Shown here: in pieces, positions 41,601-50,914 of the stretch
Numbering within the stretch: the first letter of the stretch is position 1
Layout: each line of letters starts with the position of its first letter
DNA from: JBBQCW01 sp038319025
Lineage (GTDB): Bacteria > Actinomycetota > Thermoleophilia > Solirubrobacterales > Solirubrobacteraceae
DNA length: 64,000 bases
Direction: 5' to 3'
NCBI GenBank assembly: GCA_038319025.1
Contig: JBBQCW010000006.1
Coordinates: 62,001 to 126,000 of the forward strand
The notes under the pieces: model-generated
The model's input: the letters and a program-made list of their open reading frames with translations, nothing else
Database searches by the model: none
What the model was told of the DNA's origin: nothing
Made by a program: the position numbers and the translations under genes

Positions 41601-42562
41601 GTCGCGGCGTCCTTGGCGTGGTAGGTGATGAGAATGTCAGCGCCGGCGCGGCGCACGGCGGTCAAGGTCTCCAGCACCGCGGCCCGCTCGTCGATGTATC
41701 CAGCGGCCGCGGCGGCCTTGACCATGGCGTATTCGCCACTCACGTTGTACGCGGCCACGGGCATCTGGGTGCTCTGCTTCACACGGGCGATCACGTCGAG
41801 GTAGGCCAGCGCCGGCTTCACCATCACGATATCGGCGCCCTCCTGCACATCGAGAAGAGCCTCACGGACCGCTTCGTCGCTGTTGGCCGGATCCATCTGG
41901 TACCCGCGGCGGTCGCCCTCCGCGGGAGTGGAGCCGGCGGCGTCGCGGAACGGGCCGTAGAACGCGCTGGCGTATTTGGCGCTGTAGGCCATGATCGGCG
42001 TGTCGCTCAAACCGTCTTCGTCGAGCGCCGCGCGGATTGCCCCTACGCGCCCGTCCATCATGTCGCTCGGAGCCACTATGTCGGCCCCGGCACGGGCCTG
42101 GCTGGCCGCGGCGCGGGCGATCAGTTCCACGGACGCGTCATTGTCGACCGTGCCGTCGGCGCGAAGATGGCCGCAGTGGCCGTGATCGGTGTACTCGCAC
42201 AGACATACGTCGGTGATCACGAGCAGGTCCGGGTGCGCCTCCTTGATGGCGCGGGTGGCCAGCTGAACGACGCCATCCTCGTCCCAGGCGCCTGAGCCGT
42301 CCGCGTCCTTATGTCGTGGGATGCCGAACAGCAGCACGGCGGGAATACCCAACGCCGCGGCTTCGCCGGCTTCCTGCACGGCGTGGGTGATCGACAGCCG
42401 ATCGACCCCTGGCATCGCGGTGATCGCAGTGCGTCCCTGCAACCCATCCTCGACGAACATCGGCAGGACGAACTGGCGCGCCGACAGCTCGGTCTCGCGC
42501 ACGAGATCGCGGAGCGTCGAGGTGGCGCGCAGGCGCCGCAGGCGGGTTTCGGGGAAAGCCAT
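41588..42562 (-). CDS. hemB: Porphobilinogen synthase (delta-aminolevulinate dehydratase)
   Basis: A 324-residue enzyme that condenses two 5-aminolevulinates. The zinc-type metal site is visible as DVCLCEYTDHGHCGHL with three Cys; the Schiff-base lysines are in YSAKYASAFYGPFRDAA and VMVKPALAYLD. Start ATG 42562. Its end overlaps the siroheme-decarboxylase-like start by 13 bases, indicating tight coupling in the hem operon. Confidence 0.96.
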   Translation of the reverse strand: MAFPETRLRRLRATSTLRDLVRETELSARQFVLPMFVEDGLQGRTAITAMPGVDRLSITHAVQEAGEAAALGIPAVLLFGIPRHKDADGSGAWDEDGVVQLATRAIKEAHPDLLVITDVCLCEYTDHGHCGHLRADGTVDNDASVELIARAAASQARAGADIVAPSDMMDGRVGAIRAALDEDGLSDTPIMAYSAKYASAFYGPFRDAAGSTPAEGDRRGYQMDPANSDEAVREALLDVQEGADIVMVKPALAYLDVIARVKQSTQMPVAAYNVSGEYAMVKAAAAAGYIDERAAVLETLTAVRRAGADILITYHAKDAATWLQ

Positions 42563-42598
42563 GCCCTACAAAGGGTAGTCGGCGCGGGCTTCTCCGGA

Positions 42599-43843
42599 TC
42601 AGGCGTCGGGTACCGGCGGCACTTCGGGCGCGAGTACGGGGTCAACCGGCGGGGCCGGCTCCGGCCGTCGAGACACGCCTTCCTCTCCGACCGCGACCTC
42701 CAACGGGGACACCGTCTCCCACGGCTCGAGCACCAGGTGCCCACGCAGGTAGTCGAAGGTCTCGCGGATGATCGCCGCGAGCGGCAGCGCCAGAAACGCG
42801 CCGACGAAGCCGTACAACTCAGCGCCGATCAGCAAGGCGAAGATGATCAACAACGGGTTGATGCGCAGTGTCCGGCCGAAGACCTGGGGCGCGACGACAT
42901 GGCCCTCAAGCTGCTGCAGCGCCACAAAGAGCAGCACCACCCACACCGCGCTGAGGGGATCTTGGAAAAGCGCCACCAAGACGGGCGGCACAGCACCCAG
43001 GACGGGTCCCACGTAGGGGATCAGCTCCATGATTCCGAAGAAGACGCCGAAGGCCACCGCGTATGTCTTGCCCGCCGGAAAGATGCCGAGGAGCCCGAAC
43101 ACGTACAGCCCGACGGTGGCTCCGAGGCCCATCAGCAGGCTGAACAGCAACTGCCCACGCACGTACCCGGAGACGGCACGCTGCACGCGGCTGGGGAGAT
43201 CGTCGTCCGCAGTCCCGTTCCCCGGCGGTAGGACGCGGCGCACCCAGTCGCCGATTCGTTCGCCGTACAACAGCATGTAGACCATCACCACGAAGGTGAG
43301 GATCAGGCTGAAGCCCGCCGTGACCAGCGTCGAGAGCAGGTCGCCACCGAAACTGACCACGTCACCGGTGCCCCCGACGACCTTGGTCTCCAGCGTTTGC
43401 AGTGCCGTCTGGCCCTGCTTCTTGATCTCGACGTGAATGCCGTTGTTGTCGAAGTAGGTCTGCAGATCGGCCAAGTTGCTGTTGGCCGAGTGGATGATGT
43501 TCGGCACGTCGCTCTGGAACCGTTTTGCCTGCTTGGATATCGGGTTGGCGAGCAGATAGCCGACCGTCGTGAAGATCGTGAGAAACAGCAGGAACACGAT
43601 CAGCACGCTGATCCCGCGCGGCAGGCGGGCGCGGCGCAGCACCGTGACCAGTGGGTTGAGGATCATCGCCCCGATCGCCGCCGCGAGGAAGATCAGCAGC
43701 ACCGGGCCGGCCGCCCGGGCCAGTGCCCAGAGCATCACGAGGATCAGCGGCAGCGCGACAAGTTGGACCCATCGCGGCACGACGACCGGCGGCGCCGGCT
43801 GGGGCACCGTCGGGCCTTCGGATGTCGTCGGATCGCCTGTCAT
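42599..43843 (-). CDS. AI-2E-family transporter
   Basis: A 414-residue membrane protein, second member of its family in the window. Helices near residues 20-75, a soluble insert (about 105-150), then the conserved GIMELIPYVGPVLGAVPPVLVAL and EGHVVAPQVFGRTLRINPLL block. The C-terminal 45 residues are Pro/Glu/Val-rich and probably disordered. Transported substrate unknown. It is 36 bases upstream of hemB on the same strand and may share its transcript. Confidence 0.88.
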   Translation of the reverse strand: MTGDPTTSEGPTVPQPAPPVVVPRWVQLVALPLILVMLWALARAAGPVLLIFLAAAIGAMILNPLVTVLRRARLPRGISVLIVFLLFLTIFTTVGYLLANPISKQAKRFQSDVPNIIHSANSNLADLQTYFDNNGIHVEIKKQGQTALQTLETKVVGGTGDVVSFGGDLLSTLVTAGFSLILTFVVMVYMLLYGERIGDWVRRVLPPGNGTADDDLPSRVQRAVSGYVRGQLLFSLLMGLGATVGLYVFGLLGIFPAGKTYAVAFGVFFGIMELIPYVGPVLGAVPPVLVALFQDPLSAVWVVLLFVALQQLEGHVVAPQVFGRTLRINPLLIIFALLIGAELYGFVGAFLALPLAAIIRETFDYLRGHLVLEPWETVSPLEVAVGEEGVSRRPEPAPPVDPVLAPEVPPVPDA

Positions 43844-43869
43844 CGGTCGTGTGCGCGAGAGTATGGGCC

Positions 43870-44673
43870 GTGCCCGACACTGACGCGACCATCCTCTTCA
43901 TCGGCGACGTCGTCGGCAGCCTCGGCCGGCATGCGCTGCTGGCCCTTCTGCCCGGCTTACGCGAGGAGTACACCCCCGACGCGGTTGTGGTCAACGCGGA
44001 GAACGCCGCCGGCGGCCTGGGCATCACGCCCAAGATCGCCGACGAGCTGTTCGCCCACGGCGTTGATGTGATCACTCTGGGCAACCACACGTACCACCGC
44101 AAGGAGATCTACCCGTACCTCGACGATCACGATCGGATCCTGCGACCGGTGAACTACCTGCGCAGCCAGCCGGGGCACGGATCCTGCCTCGTGCCTCTGG
44201 GCGAGACCGGCATGACGCTCGGTGTGATCAACACCTCCGGCAACCTCTTCGTGCGCGCAGGGCGACCGATGTTCCCGGAGACGGACGCGGCCGTAGAGGA
44301 CCTGACGCGCAAGGGCGCCGACCACATCCTCGTCGACGTGCACGCCGAGGCGACCAGTGAGAAGGTGGGCCTCGGCTGGCACCTGGACGGACGCGTCACC
44401 GCCGTGGTCGGCACGCACACGCACGTGCCCACCAACGACTTCCGCGTCCTGCCCGGCGGCACGGCCTACATCTCCGACGTCGGGATGACGGGGCCGCGGG
44501 GAGGAGTGATCGGCGTCAAGAAGGAGCAGGCGATTCAGTCGATGGCCACACAGATGCCCATCCGCTTCGAGACGTCCGAGGAAGATCCGTGGCTGATGGG
44601 CGTCATCATCCGGGCGACGGCGCCGCGATCGGCGACGTCGATTGATGCGGTGCTGCGTCAGTGGGGGCAGTGA
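43870..44673 (+). CDS. YmdB/TIGR00282-type metallophosphoesterase
   Basis: A 267-residue calcineurin-like phosphoesterase related to Bacillus YmdB, which hydrolyses 2',3'-cyclic nucleotides. Metal-site motifs: LFIGDVVGSLGRHAL, NAENAAGGLGI, TLGNHTYHRKE, DVHAEATSEKVG and GTHTHVPTND. GTG 43870 is chosen because the family normally starts 4-8 residues before the first motif; GTG 43849 is an alternative. Its 3' end overlaps the convergent membrane-protein gene by 68 bases. Confidence 0.88.
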   Translation: MPDTDATILFIGDVVGSLGRHALLALLPGLREEYTPDAVVVNAENAAGGLGITPKIADELFAHGVDVITLGNHTYHRKEIYPYLDDHDRILRPVNYLRSQPGHGSCLVPLGETGMTLGVINTSGNLFVRAGRPMFPETDAAVEDLTRKGADHILVDVHAEATSEKVGLGWHLDGRVTAVVGTHTHVPTNDFRVLPGGTAYISDVGMTGPRGGVIGVKKEQAIQSMATQMPIRFETSEEDPWLMGVIIRATAPRSATSIDAVLRQWGQ

Positions 44674-46387
44674 CCGCTGAGGGTTCGTCGTCTGGCGCGC
44701 GCACCGGGTGACGCCCGAGCAGCGCGATCATCACGAGCGGGAAGAACCACGGGATGTAGAGGTAGAACCAGTGGTTCACCCCGAGTTGCAGCCCGATCAG
44801 GACGGCGGCACACAGAGCCGCCAAGCCGACGAGGTCACGACGGCGCGGGACGAAGGCGAGGGCAATGGCGAGCGCGACGCCCAAGCCCTCCATCACCTTC
44901 TCCAGGCCGGTCTCCCCGTAAAGGCCCCACACCGAGAACGGGGACCCACGGTTGGCCTGGTACTTCAGCGTGCGCTCATAGAGCTGGGTCAGCGTGTCGT
45001 GTGCAAGTACGGGCCACAGACACACGGCTACCACGGCGGCGAAGGCGAGCGAGAAAACCGCCACGCGCTTGGGCCGCGTGCGACCCGATGGATCGTAGGT
45101 CGCCAACACCGGCGCCAACGCCAGCGGCGCGAACTTGGCCATGCCGGCCAACGCGCCCATCGCGCCGCGAGCGGGTGGTGACGAAGCGACAGCCAGGCAG
45201 GCGAGCACCAGCGCGGCGACGAACGAGTCGTTGCTGTTGGTGTTGAGCGCGTAGAGCGTGAACGGGAACGTCGCCCAGGCATAGGCAAGCGCCAGGCCGA
45301 GCGTCGGGCCACGGATCCGCCGACCCAGCCACCAGAGCAGGGCGAGGCACATCAGGTCGAACAGGATCGACGCGGCGTGCGCCGCCGGGAGGTCATTCCA
45401 GTGACCGTTCCACGGCCACACCGCCTCCAGCGGCACGTACGCGGCGTAGACAACCGGACCGTACGTATCGCCGTGATCGTTGTCGGACGGCCAGCCGCCG
45501 TACATCGGCTTGCCGTGCGTCAGGCGATCGGCCCCGATCACACCTGCGTAGCCGACGTCGATCACGTTGGAGTCGACGATGTTCAGGCCGATGCGGAAGC
45601 CGACCAAGAAGATGATCCCGATGATCAGCCAGGCGTTGGGCACCAACAGTCGCAACGGCTCACGGTCGGCCTTCGTCGGCTTGCGATGCAGGCCGATCCA
45701 CAGCATGCGCCCCAGCAGGTACGTCAGCAACGGATAGACGAGCGGGACCGAGGCGTTGATGTTTCCTTCGTTGAAGAACATCAGGCTGAGCGAGAAGCCA
45801 CTCAGTGCGAGCAGGTCCAGGTGCCGCATGCAGAACAAGCGTCGACGGTTGATGAACGGGATCACGAACAGCACCATCAGCGGGATCCACACGATCGGAT
45901 CGTTGATCTTGCGCCCGAAAGCACCGGGGTAACCGCGGGCCATCGTCCAGGCCACCTGTGGGCCTGTCCACGCCTCCAGGACCTTGCTGTTGGCGTCGGC
46001 GATGATCACCTGCCCGATCTCCCTGGGCGGCTTGGAGCGATCGAAGTAGGAGACCTGCCAGCGGTCGGTGCCCTTCAGAAAGACGCTGGAGTAGGACCCT
46101 CGATGATCGTGTCGCGTCTGCTTGATCTTTGGCACCCGATCGGCGATCGCCTGCGCCTCGTGCGCCGTGAGTCGATGCCCGGGGGGCGGCACGTTGGTCT
46201 CCGGCGGATTGGTCAGCGCGTTGGGATCGACCGTGGTCGTAACCGTCTTGGGCGACGTCGTCGACGTGACGGTGGCTCCTTGCGCAGCGCCCACCGAGCC
46301 CGCCGCGCAGGTCAGCGTGAGGAGCACGACGAGGAGGCCGAAGAGGCGCCGGCGGATGCGGGGTTGCGGTGCGACAGCGATGATCAA
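44606..46387 (-). CDS. GT-C-type membrane glycosyltransferase with N-terminal PepSY-like domain
   Basis: About 593 residues. A signal/anchor segment (RRRLFGLLVVLLTLTCAAGS) and a Thr-rich linker lead to an external PepSY-like domain (LTAHEAQAIADRVPKI, then WQVSYFDR and IIADANSKVLEAWTGPQVAW). About ten membrane segments follow, with DSNVIDVGYAGVIGADRLTH and PMYGGWPSDNDHGDTYGPVV in an external loop, as in polyprenyl-phosphate-sugar-using mannosyltransferases of the GT87/DUF2029 kind. TTG 46387 overlaps the stop of the upstream phosphatase gene (TTGA). Acceptor unknown. Confidence 0.72.
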   Translation of the reverse strand: MIIAVAPQPRIRRRLFGLLVVLLTLTCAAGSVGAAQGATVTSTTSPKTVTTTVDPNALTNPPETNVPPPGHRLTAHEAQAIADRVPKIKQTRHDHRGSYSSVFLKGTDRWQVSYFDRSKPPREIGQVIIADANSKVLEAWTGPQVAWTMARGYPGAFGRKINDPIVWIPLMVLFVIPFINRRRLFCMRHLDLLALSGFSLSLMFFNEGNINASVPLVYPLLTYLLGRMLWIGLHRKPTKADREPLRLLVPNAWLIIGIIFLVGFRIGLNIVDSNVIDVGYAGVIGADRLTHGKPMYGGWPSDNDHGDTYGPVVYAAYVPLEAVWPWNGHWNDLPAAHAASILFDLMCLALLWWLGRRIRGPTLGLALAYAWATFPFTLYALNTNSNDSFVAALVLACLAVASSPPARGAMGALAGMAKFAPLALAPVLATYDPSGRTRPKRVAVFSLAFAAVVAVCLWPVLAHDTLTQLYERTLKYQANRGSPFSVWGLYGETGLEKVMEGLGVALAIALAFVPRRRDLVGLAALCAAVLIGLQLGVNHWFYLYIPWFFPLVMIALLGRHPVRAPDDEPSAVTAPTDAAPHQSTSPIAAPSPG

Positions 46388-47853
46388 GACGGTACCCCGA
46401 AGTGCGCCGTGGCCAGCCCGCATAGATCCGAGATCGACCACGCGCCGTCGGCGGCACGCTCGGCTCCGGGCGGCACTCCGCACGCGAGCAGCGCGCCCAG
46501 GGAGTCCTCGTGGTGCAGCGAGCCGTGACTGCCTCCGCCCATGTGGCTCTTGCCACCCCAGTCCGGGAACTCGAAACCGGGCGCGGCGGAGAGCAGCACA
46601 TCGCCGGAGGTGGGGCACGACAGCGCCGCCCACACTCGCGCCAGCGCGTCGGGGTAGACGGGTGTGCGCCATCGCCCGTCGACCGCGGTCGCCTCCAGCA
46701 CGGCGATGTCTCCTTCCACCGACCAGCGCTCGCCACGCTCATCGACCAGCGGCCCGCCCGGCGTGAACCGCAGCTCGCCCCGGGCCGACGCGATCACCCC
46801 TTCGCGGGGCGCGGCACGCCACATCACGAGGTCCACCCCGTCGATCTCACGCGCCGTGGTGGTCAACGGCCGGAGCAGCGCCGCTCGCCGTGCCGGATCC
46901 AGCACGTAGACCATCGCCGACCGTTGCGCGGGGCAGACGGCGATCGCGGCCGACTCCCGGTTGGCGCCCTTGGCCGCCAGCGTGCCGTAGCGCGAGAAGG
47001 CTTCGAAGGCGCGGATCGGAACGTGTACGTCGGCGTGGGCGTGGTCGGCCGCCACGATCACCGCATGCTCGTCCAGGAATGCGTCGGGGCCGCCACCCGC
47101 ATCCATGAGGCGCATGAGTTCGCGGTCAGCGACGACGACCGCGTCGACCTGAGCCCGCGGGCCGTGCCGGTGGGAGTGGGTGTCGTTGTCGGGCAGCGAA
47201 AAGAGCAGGAAGTCAAAGAGATCGTGCTCGACCAGATACTCGCCGACGCAACCGGTGTGGCGATCGCGCTGCCCAGGGTTGGCGAACAGGCTGCGGCATC
47301 CCGTCTCCCGACTGGCGAAGAGATCGGCGTAGAACAGCTCGCGCGGGCCCAGAACCGACCGATCGCCAAAGGTGCTGCGCGCCACCAGCGACGAGAGCGG
47401 AAACTCTCGCGCCATCGCATGCTCATGGCGCCCGCGGTACACCAGGTAGGTGGTCCCGGCCGTGCGCACCCCAGCGTCGTCGAGCGTTTCGAACACTGTC
47501 GGCGTGGCCTGCGAAAGGTGGCGCTGGTTCAGCCCGTAGACCGTGTCCACCAAGTTCTGGTGGATCCCGAACGCTCGGGCCGCCGAGAAGGACGAGCCGT
47601 ACTCGATGTAGCGCTCCTCCTCACGGTGGTACCAGTTCATCGAGGGGATGCCGTGCTCGTCCTGCCGCGTGCCGGTGGCTATGGCCGCCGCGCAGACGGG
47701 CGTCACCGAAGGGAAGGCCGCGGAGGCGACGCTGTCGATCGTCGCGCGCTCGGCGATCGCCGCCAACGCCGGGGCGATGCCGGCGGCGAGCGCGCGGCGC
47801 AACGCGTCCGGGTGGAGGCCGTCGATGACCGCGAGGACGAGTTTGGACGGCAT
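46384..47853 (-). CDS. Alkaline-phosphatase-superfamily phosphodiesterase/pyrophosphatase-like
   Basis: A 489-residue metal-dependent hydrolase. The first metal/nucleophile region reads VLAVIDGLHPDAL and SVTPVCAAAIATG (Thr nucleophile), with later ligands in LLFSLPDNDTHSHRHGP and VIVAADHAHADV, and a C-terminal HMGGGSHGSLHHEDSLG. That order matches nucleotide pyrophosphatase/phosphodiesterase enzymes. No signal peptide, so it may act in the cytoplasm. Followed by the GT-C-type gene with overlap; preceded by a DUF4126 gene. Confidence 0.85.
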   Translation of the reverse strand: MPSKLVLAVIDGLHPDALRRALAAGIAPALAAIAERATIDSVASAAFPSVTPVCAAAIATGTRQDEHGIPSMNWYHREEERYIEYGSSFSAARAFGIHQNLVDTVYGLNQRHLSQATPTVFETLDDAGVRTAGTTYLVYRGRHEHAMAREFPLSSLVARSTFGDRSVLGPRELFYADLFASRETGCRSLFANPGQRDRHTGCVGEYLVEHDLFDFLLFSLPDNDTHSHRHGPRAQVDAVVVADRELMRLMDAGGGPDAFLDEHAVIVAADHAHADVHVPIRAFEAFSRYGTLAAKGANRESAAIAVCPAQRSAMVYVLDPARRAALLRPLTTTAREIDGVDLVMWRAAPREGVIASARGELRFTPGGPLVDERGERWSVEGDIAVLEATAVDGRWRTPVYPDALARVWAALSCPTSGDVLLSAAPGFEFPDWGGKSHMGGGSHGSLHHEDSLGALLACGVPPGAERAADGAWSISDLCGLATAHFGVPS

Positions 47854-47863
47854 CCGCGCCGCG

Positions 47864-48439
47864 CTACCGCAGGGTCCGCAATCCGGCGTACTTCTCCGAG
47901 GCCCGTCGACGACGGGCGAGCAGGAGGCGCGTCAGGAAGCCGATGTACAGCAGCGAGATCGGCGGGATGAAGATCGCCAGTGCAGCGGCGATGCCCGCAA
48001 CGACCTCCAGGTAGATGGGCAGTCCGCCACGGTGTTCGGCAGCCAGTCGCGCGCGGGCGCCGGTGAGCACGTCGGCGATCGAGTACTGCGCGAAGAACGT
48101 GATCGCGGCGCCGGCCACGACGCCGGGCCACCACGTGTAACCGTCCTGAGCCAGCGCTCCGGCGAACAGCAGACCGCCGATCCCTATCCCCACACCTAAC
48201 AGCGCCGACGCGGCCGGCTCACGCGCCGCGTATCCGTGGCCAAGCACCGACGCCACGAAGAGCACCGTCAGGACGAGCAGAAACCATGGTCGGGTCAGGA
48301 AGGCCAGCTCGGTGCCCCGCAGATCAACGCCGGTGTGCGCGTAGGCCAGCGCCCCGAATACCAACGCGGGCAGGAACGGGCGCACGCCGCAAGCAGCGGC
48401 GAGGCCGATGCCGGTGAGGATGTCGAAGGCGATGGTCAA
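47864..48439 (-). CDS. DUF4126 membrane protein
   Basis: A 191-residue hydrophobic protein with five to six membrane segments. GIGLAAACGVRPFLPALVFG at the N-terminus is the DUF4126 signature; the C-terminus is basic (RRRRASEKYAGL). Function of the family is unknown. TTG 48439 is the only good in-frame start before the conserved region. Gene is 10 bases upstream of the phosphodiesterase gene and divergent from the aminotransferase. Confidence 0.8.
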   Translation of the reverse strand: MTIAFDILTGIGLAAACGVRPFLPALVFGALAYAHTGVDLRGTELAFLTRPWFLLVLTVLFVASVLGHGYAAREPAASALLGVGIGIGGLLFAGALAQDGYTWWPGVVAGAAITFFAQYSIADVLTGARARLAAEHRGGLPIYLEVVAGIAAALAIFIPPISLLYIGFLTRLLLARRRRASEKYAGLRTLR

Positions 48440-48473
48440 AGCAGGGTGATCGCACTGCTAGCGTGCGACGGGC

Positions 48474-49958
48474 ATGACGATAGACGACAGGGCGCCCGGG
48501 GCCGGTGACGAATCGGTGCCCGCGGGTTCTCGGCGGCCACGACCCGCCGGCCACGACCTCGAACGGTACGCAGGACTGTTCGCCGCGCGCACCCGCGTGA
48601 TGACGTCCTCGGCCATGCGCGACCTGATGGCCATCACCGAACGTCCTGAGGTCATCTCCCTGGCCGGTGGCCTGCCTGACACCTCCACGTTCGGCGACCG
48701 TGAGTTCGCGGATGTCATGGAGCGCGTCAGCCACGGGAGCGCCCGGGCCCTGCAGTACGGCCCGACGGAGGGGATGGCCGCGATCAAGGAGACGATCGTC
48801 AGCGTGATGGCGGCCGAGGACACCTTGGTCGACCCTGACCACGTCCTGGTCACTACGGGCGGCCAACAGGTGATCGACCTTGTCTGCAAGACGTTCATCG
48901 ACCCCGGCGATGTGATCGTCGCCGAGGGACCCACCTACCCCGGCGCGGTGCCCGCGTTCAACGCCTACGAGGCGGACGTGGTGCAGGTGGCCATGGACGA
49001 GGACGGGATGCGGATCGATGAACTCGAGGACACGCTCGAGCGCTTGGAACGCGAAGGGCGCCGGCCGAAGTTCATCTACACGATCCCCAACTTTCAGAAC
49101 CCCGCCGGCGTCACCATGTCCCTGGCCCGGCGGCGACGCCTCGTCGAGGTCGCTCGCGAACGTGAGCTGCTGGTTCTGGAGGACAACCCCTACGGCCTGC
49201 TGCGCTACGAGGGTGACCCGTTGCCGACGCTCTACTCGCTGGATGCCCTTGCCGCTTCGGCCAGCGGGCGGGGCGGGAGCGAGTTCGTCATCTACCTCGG
49301 GACGTTCTCCAAGATCCTGTCGCCGGGCGTGCGCCTGGGCTGGGCTGCCGCCCCCCACCCGGTATTGGCCAAGCTCAACATGGCCAAGCAGGGCGTTGAT
49401 CTGTGCTCGTCCTCGCTCACCCAGATGTTCGTGGCCGAGTACTTCGCGAGCGGGTCCTGGGAGAACTACCTGCGGTCATTGCGCGAGCGCTATCTGCGCC
49501 GCCGCGACACGATGCTCGACGCGCTGGCCGAGCACGCGCCGGCCGAGGCGCGCTGGACGCGCCCGCAGGGTGGCCTCTTCATCTGGGCCACGTTGCCCGA
49601 TTGGATCGATACGACCGACTTGCTCGCCCTGGCGCTCTCGCGCAACGTGGCGTTCGTTCCGGGCCGGGCCGCGTTCCTGGACGGACGGGGAGCATCGTCG
49701 CTGCGGCTGAACTTCAGCGGAACCCCCGAGGACGACATCCGAGAGGGAATCCGGCGCATCGGCGAAGTGATCGGCGAGCAGGTCGGCCTGTACGGCGCAC
49801 TCACGGGTTCGCGGCCGGCCAGGGCGAGCACGCCGGCGGCACGCCCGGCCGGCGCACCCGCCGAGCCGGCGGCGCCCGCTATCGATCCAGAACTTGCCGA
49901 CGTCCTGCATCTGCCCACCTCCGACCGACGGCCCCGGCGGGCCGGCGACGGCGGATGA
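48474..49958 (+). CDS. PLP-dependent aminotransferase, class I/II (2-aminoadipate-transaminase-like)
   Basis: A 494-residue fold-type I enzyme. MTSSAMRDLMAITERPEVIS and LAGGLPDTSTFG open the catalytic domain; LQYGPTEGMAAIKE, TTGGQQVIDLVCK, YTIPNFQNPAGVTMS and the PLP lysine in LGTFSKILSPGVRLGW follow. This resembles LysN/ARO8-type aminotransferases and the catalytic half of MocR regulators, but no GntR DNA-binding domain is present. The first 30 and last 50 residues are Ala/Pro-rich. ATGA overlap with the D-Ala-D-Ala ligase gene suggests shared work on amino acids for the wall. Confidence 0.9.
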   Translation: MTIDDRAPGAGDESVPAGSRRPRPAGHDLERYAGLFAARTRVMTSSAMRDLMAITERPEVISLAGGLPDTSTFGDREFADVMERVSHGSARALQYGPTEGMAAIKETIVSVMAAEDTLVDPDHVLVTTGGQQVIDLVCKTFIDPGDVIVAEGPTYPGAVPAFNAYEADVVQVAMDEDGMRIDELEDTLERLEREGRRPKFIYTIPNFQNPAGVTMSLARRRRLVEVARERELLVLEDNPYGLLRYEGDPLPTLYSLDALAASASGRGGSEFVIYLGTFSKILSPGVRLGWAAAPHPVLAKLNMAKQGVDLCSSSLTQMFVAEYFASGSWENYLRSLRERYLRRRDTMLDALAEHAPAEARWTRPQGGLFIWATLPDWIDTTDLLALALSRNVAFVPGRAAFLDGRGASSLRLNFSGTPEDDIREGIRRIGEVIGEQVGLYGALTGSRPARASTPAARPAGAPAEPAAPAIDPELADVLHLPTSDRRPRRAGDGG

Positions 49959-50887
49959 GCACGTTGCGCGTAGCGGTACTCAAGGGCGGCCGATCGCTGG
50001 AGCGCCAGGTGTCGCTGCGCTCCGGCGGGCGCGTGGAGGATGCCCTTGAACGCCTGGGTCACGAGGTGATCGGTGTCGACGCCGGGCACGACCTGGTGCG
50101 CCGGCTGCGCGATGAGGCCCCTGACGTAGTTTTTGTGGCCCTGCACGGCCGCGATGGTGAGGACGGGACGGTGCAAGGGCTGCTCGATGCGCTCGGTCTG
50201 CTTTACACCGGCTCCGCCGTCGGCGCGTGCATGCAATGCGCCGACAAGGTGCTCGCCAAGCACGCTCTCCGGGCTGCGGGCCTCCCCACACCGGATTGGT
50301 TCGCCGTCGGCGAGAGCGCGTTCAAGGAGCTGGGGGCTGCCGATGCCCTTCCGGCGATCGAGGAGCGCCTGGCCTTCCCGGTGGTCGTCAAGCCCGCCAA
50401 CCAGGGCTCGGCGTTGGGCGTGCGGTTCGCCGCCACGGCCGCAGACGTGCCGGCGGCGCTGGTGGCCGCTTTCTCCTACGCCCCCACCGTGTTGCTGGAA
50501 CGCCACGTGGCGGGCCGGGATCTGGCCGTGAGCGTGCTCGATGGTGAGCCCCTGCCGGTGGTCGAAGCCATCCCGCAGGGCGACCGGTACGACTTCGAGG
50601 CGCGCTACCAAATCGGCCGCACCGCCTTTTCCTGCCCGGCCGATCTGGCGCCCCAGATCACGCAGCGCGCACAGGAACTTGCCGTGGCCGCCACGGCGAC
50701 CCTCGGCTGCCGAGGTGCAGCCCGCGTGGATCTGATGCTGGCGGACGAGAGCGACGAGTTGCTGATCCTGGAGGTAGACACCGTCCCGGGCCTCACCGAG
50801 ACCAGCCTGCTCCCGCTCGCCGCCGGGGCCGCGGGGCTGGATTTCGACGCGCTCGTCGCGCGGATGCTCGCCACACCGGAACGCTGA
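49955..50887 (+). CDS. ddl: D-alanine--D-alanine ligase
   Basis: A 310-residue ATP-grasp ligase that makes the D-Ala-D-Ala end of peptidoglycan precursors. Motifs: VAVLKGGRSLERQVSLRSG, VFVALHGRDGEDGTVQGLLD, GSAVGACMQCADKVLAKHAL, VVKPANQGSALGV and the metal-binding LEVDTVPGLTETSLLPLAA. The usual ExNTxPG has Asp in place of Asn. ATG 49955 overlaps the aminotransferase stop; a longer in-frame start lies inside that gene and is not used. Confidence 0.94.
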   Translation: MSTLRVAVLKGGRSLERQVSLRSGGRVEDALERLGHEVIGVDAGHDLVRRLRDEAPDVVFVALHGRDGEDGTVQGLLDALGLLYTGSAVGACMQCADKVLAKHALRAAGLPTPDWFAVGESAFKELGAADALPAIEERLAFPVVVKPANQGSALGVRFAATAADVPAALVAAFSYAPTVLLERHVAGRDLAVSVLDGEPLPVVEAIPQGDRYDFEARYQIGRTAFSCPADLAPQITQRAQELAVAATATLGCRGAARVDLMLADESDELLILEVDTVPGLTETSLLPLAAGAAGLDFDALVARMLATPER

Positions 50888-50914
50888 AGCGCGCCCGGCC
50901 GACCGGCCGGAGTA

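Noticed and set aside
46510..47970. A 486-codon plus-strand frame opposite the phosphodiesterase gene
   Set aside because: Same shadow effect; it crosses two gene boundaries on the real strand.
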